Program-made: the position numbers and the translations under genes | The notes under the pieces: model-generated | What the model saw: only the letters and a program-made list of their open reading frames with translations | The model's database searches: none | What the model was told of the DNA's origin: nothing | DNA from: an uncultured Clostridia bacterium | GTDB lineage: Bacteria > Bacillota > Clostridia > Monoglobales > Monoglobaceae | Length of the DNA stretch: 5,948 nucleotides | Assembly (NCBI GenBank): GCA_934463175.1 | Contig: CAKSIW010000102.1 | Coordinates: forward strand, 1 to 5,948 | Direction of reading: 5' to 3' | Shown: positions 3,722 to 5,948 of the stretch, in pieces | How positions within the stretch are numbered: position 1 is the first letter of the stretch | Layout of the letters: every line of letters begins with the position of its first letter

Positions 3722-5948
3722 ATGCTTTGCGCAAAATGTAAAAAAAATCCCGCGGTTGTGTTTGTCACAAGAATGGAGGCGGACGGCAAGCAGGTTAATG
3801 AGGGCTATTGCCTTTCCTGCGCTGCGGAACTTAATATAGAGGCTGTGAACAGTATGATTGAAAAGCTTGGCTTGAATCCTGATGAAATGGACAAAATGAA
3901 CCGTGATATGATGGGTCTTATGCAGGATATGGATGGCGGAGCGCCTTTTGAGGAAGATATGCCTTTTGCGGATTCCGATGAGTTTGATGACAGTGAGGAC
4001 GGAGGAGCAGTTAAAAAGTCTCCGCTTTCTTTCCTTAATAATATGTTCGGAACGGCAAAAAACGGTGAATACGCCGAAAACGGAGAGACAGAAAAGGAAC
4101 GTGTGCGCGGCGGAAAGAAAAAGAAAGAAAAAAAGAAAAAATTTCTTGATATGTACGGAACAAATCTGACTGCAAAGGCACATGAAGGCAGGATTGACCG
4201 AGTTGTCGGAAGAGAACGCGAGATGACCCGTGTCGCGCAGATCCTCAACCGCCGCACGAAGAACAACCCCGTTCTAATCGGCGAGCCCGGCGTCGGAAAG
4301 ACGGCAATTGCTGAGGGCTTGGCGTTTAAAATTGCGGAAGGCAGTGTTCCCGCAAAGCTATTGGGATATGAAATATATCTGATAGATATGGCGGCAATGG
4401 TTGCCGGAACACAGTTCCGCGGTCAGTTTGAATCACGTCTTAAAAGCTTAATCAATGAAGTGAAGGCTCTCGGGAATATTATTCTTGTGATTGATGAGGT
4501 GCATGTTCTGACGCGTGCCGGCGATGCAGACGGGGCTATGAACGCGGGAAATATTCTGAAGCCTGCTTTGTCGCGCGGAGAAATACAGATAATCGGTGCG
4601 ACAACACTGGAGGAATACAGAAAATATATCGAAAAAGACAGTGCCCTCGAAAGAAGGTTTCAGCCTGTGTTGGTCGAAGAACCGTCGGTCGATGAAACGA
4701 TTGAAATGCTGAAGGGGATTCGCGGATATTATGAGGACTATCATAAGGTGAAAATTACCGATGACATAATCCGCTGTGCGGCAATTCTCTCAAAACGCTA
4801 TATTACGGACAGATTCCTGCCCGATAAGGCGATTGATGTTATTGATGAGGCAGCATCGCGCGCAAATCTGAACAACACCCTTCTGGTCGATATTGAGAAG
4901 GTGAAGATGGAGCTTGATGAGGTTCACGCGGCTCAGCAGGAGGAGACGGCAAATGAGGAGACGGAGGAGGATTATGCAAAAATTGCAGAGCTGAAAAGCC
5001 GTGAATGCAAACTGAAGGACAGACTTGCGGAGCTTGAAGCACAGAAAAAGGACATATATCTGACGGCAGAGGATCTTGCGGCTGTGATTGAGGCATGGAC
5101 AAAAATTCCGGTCAGGAATATCACGGAGTTTGAAACAAACAGGCTGATTAATCTTGAAGAAAGACTGCATGAGAGAATCATCGGACAGGACGAGGCTGTT
5201 TCTGCGGTTTCACGCGGTATTCGGCGCAAGCGTGCGGGACTGGGCTTGAAAATGCGTCCTGCATCATTTATATTTGTCGGTCCCACCGGCGTGGGGAAAA
5301 CAGAGCTTGTCAAGCAGATTGCAATTGAGGTGTTTGACACGGAGGACGCGCTGATACGCTTTGATATGTCGGAGTTTATGGAAAAGCATTCGGTTTCAAA
5401 GCTCATCGGCTCGCCTCCGGGATATGTCGGCTATGATGACGCAGGTCAGCTGACCGAAAGAGTCCGCCGTCACCCGTATTCCGTTATTCTGTTTGATGAA
5501 ATTGAAAAAGCACACCCTGATGTATTTAATATGCTACTGCAAATTCTCGATGACGGGAGGATAACCGACAGCCACGGGAAAACAATTTCGTTTGAAAACA
5601 CAATTATAGTCATGACGTCAAATGCGGGCAGTGACAGCAGTGCGGAGATTGCAGGGTTCGGCAGTGTTTCGGAGTCGGAAAAGAGAAAAACGGAAAGGGC
5701 GCTCAGACAGATTTTCCGTCCCGAGTTTTTGAACCGTGTTGATGAAATTGTTGTGTTCGGAGAACTGAGCACGGCAGAACTTGAAAAAATCGCGGAGCTT
5801 ATGCTGGGTGAGCTTGCCAAGGGACTTTCTGAAAAGGGAATCAAGCTTGAGGTCACGGAGGCGGCAAAAAAGATTATTTGTGAGAACGGATACAGCAAAA
5901 GATACGGTGCACGTCCGATGCGCCGATATATCGAACGCAGTGTTGAGG
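3722..5948 (+). CDS. clpE: ClpE-type AAA+ protein unfoldase, cut by window edge
   Basis: ATP-driven cytoplasmic unfoldase that feeds proteins to the ClpP protease; 742 codons seen, C-terminus outside the window. Instead of a Clp-N repeat domain it starts with a zinc finger (C3, C6, C30, C33), the mark of ClpE. Then come an acidic linker, a lysine patch (131-140), and two AAA+ modules. D1: Walker A GEPGVGKT (187-194), pore loop GTQFRG (229-234), Walker B ILVIDE (254-259), sensor GATT (292-295), arginines 311-312. A short charged UVR/middle-like helix spans about 395-445. D2: Walker A GPTGVGKT (520-527), pore loop GYVG (567-570), Walker B VILFDE (588-593), arginine finger R672, sensor-2 GAR (729-731). 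AGF at 644-646 resembles the ClpP-docking loop. GGAGGT (3711-3716) fixes the start. ClpC is the main alternative, disfavoured by the N-terminus. The reading frame is unbroken throughout. Confidence 0.93.
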   Translation, partial: MLCAKCKKNPAVVFVTRMEADGKQVNEGYCLSCAAELNIEAVNSMIEKLGLNPDEMDKMNRDMMGLMQDMDGGAPFEEDMPFADSDEFDDSEDGGAVKKSPLSFLNNMFGTAKNGEYAENGETEKERVRGGKKKKEKKKKFLDMYGTNLTAKAHEGRIDRVVGREREMTRVAQILNRRTKNNPVLIGEPGVGKTAIAEGLAFKIAEGSVPAKLLGYEIYLIDMAAMVAGTQFRGQFESRLKSLINEVKALGNIILVIDEVHVLTRAGDADGAMNAGNILKPALSRGEIQIIGATTLEEYRKYIEKDSALERRFQPVLVEEPSVDETIEMLKGIRGYYEDYHKVKITDDIIRCAAILSKRYITDRFLPDKAIDVIDEAASRANLNNTLLVDIEKVKMELDEVHAAQQEETANEETEEDYAKIAELKSRECKLKDRLAELEAQKKDIYLTAEDLAAVIEAWTKIPVRNITEFETNRLINLEERLHERIIGQDEAVSAVSRGIRRKRAGLGLKMRPASFIFVGPTGVGKTELVKQIAIEVFDTEDALIRFDMSEFMEKHSVSKLIGSPPGYVGYDDAGQLTERVRRHPYSVILFDEIEKAHPDVFNMLLQILDDGRITDSHGKTISFENTIIVMTSNAGSDSSAEIAGFGSVSESEKRKTERALRQIFRPEFLNRVDEIVVFGELSTAELEKIAELMLGELAKGLSEKGIKLEVTEAAKKIICENGYSKRYGARPMRRYIERSVE

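Noticed and set aside
3716..4266. Two long minus-strand open frames opposite the start of clpE
   Set aside because: Phenylalanine- and serine-rich shadows of the acidic and lysine-rich clpE codons; the plus frame is clearly the real gene.

Overview
The window looks like a low-to-moderate-GC Firmicute of the class Clostridia. The evidence is AGGAGG-type ribosome binding sites, a ClpE-type AAA+ unfoldase with an N-terminal zinc finger (a Firmicutes family), and Tn916-like integrase/excisionase genes. No species can be named from the sequence. The left half (1 to about 3040) reads as the end of an integrated mobile element. The right half (about 3040 to 5948) is ordinary chromosome.

Left half. 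Bases 1-228 hold no confident gene. They contain a candidate small structured RNA ending in a strong intrinsic terminator, followed by a second, AT-rich terminator-like hairpin. Bases 229-708 also lack a convincing gene. Next come three same-strand genes. The first is a complete 291-residue tyrosine recombinase (709-1584). The second is a 55-residue excisionase-like winged-helix protein (1577-1744) that overlaps it by 8 bases. The third is a 383-residue Tn916/lambda-type integrase (1840-2991). The last gene has its own plausible promoter. A 31-base near-perfect palindrome covers the -10 box of that promoter, so the integrase is probably controlled separately from the first recombinase and the excisionase. 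Three helically phased copies of TTTTTAGAAA follow the integrase stop codon.

Right half. A complete tRNA-Trp(CCA) gene lies on the minus strand with its 3' end facing the integrase. It has its own promoter and terminator. An integrase next to the 3' end of a tRNA gene is the classic geometry of tRNA-targeted integration, so the element's right end probably lies within 2992-3081 and its left end lies outside the window. Upstream of the tRNA on the same strand is rpsT (ribosomal protein S20), followed by a 17-bp perfect stem-loop. A 197-base divergent spacer carries promoters for rpsT (minus) and for clpE (plus). The clpE gene runs off the right edge after 742 codons.

How the genes work together. 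The two recombinases and the small DNA-binding protein form an integration/excision module. The tRNA, S20 and ClpE genes are housekeeping functions (translation and protein quality control) that the element sits beside. The unusual features are the pairing of two unrelated tyrosine recombinases around one excisionase, and the palindrome-covered promoter between them.
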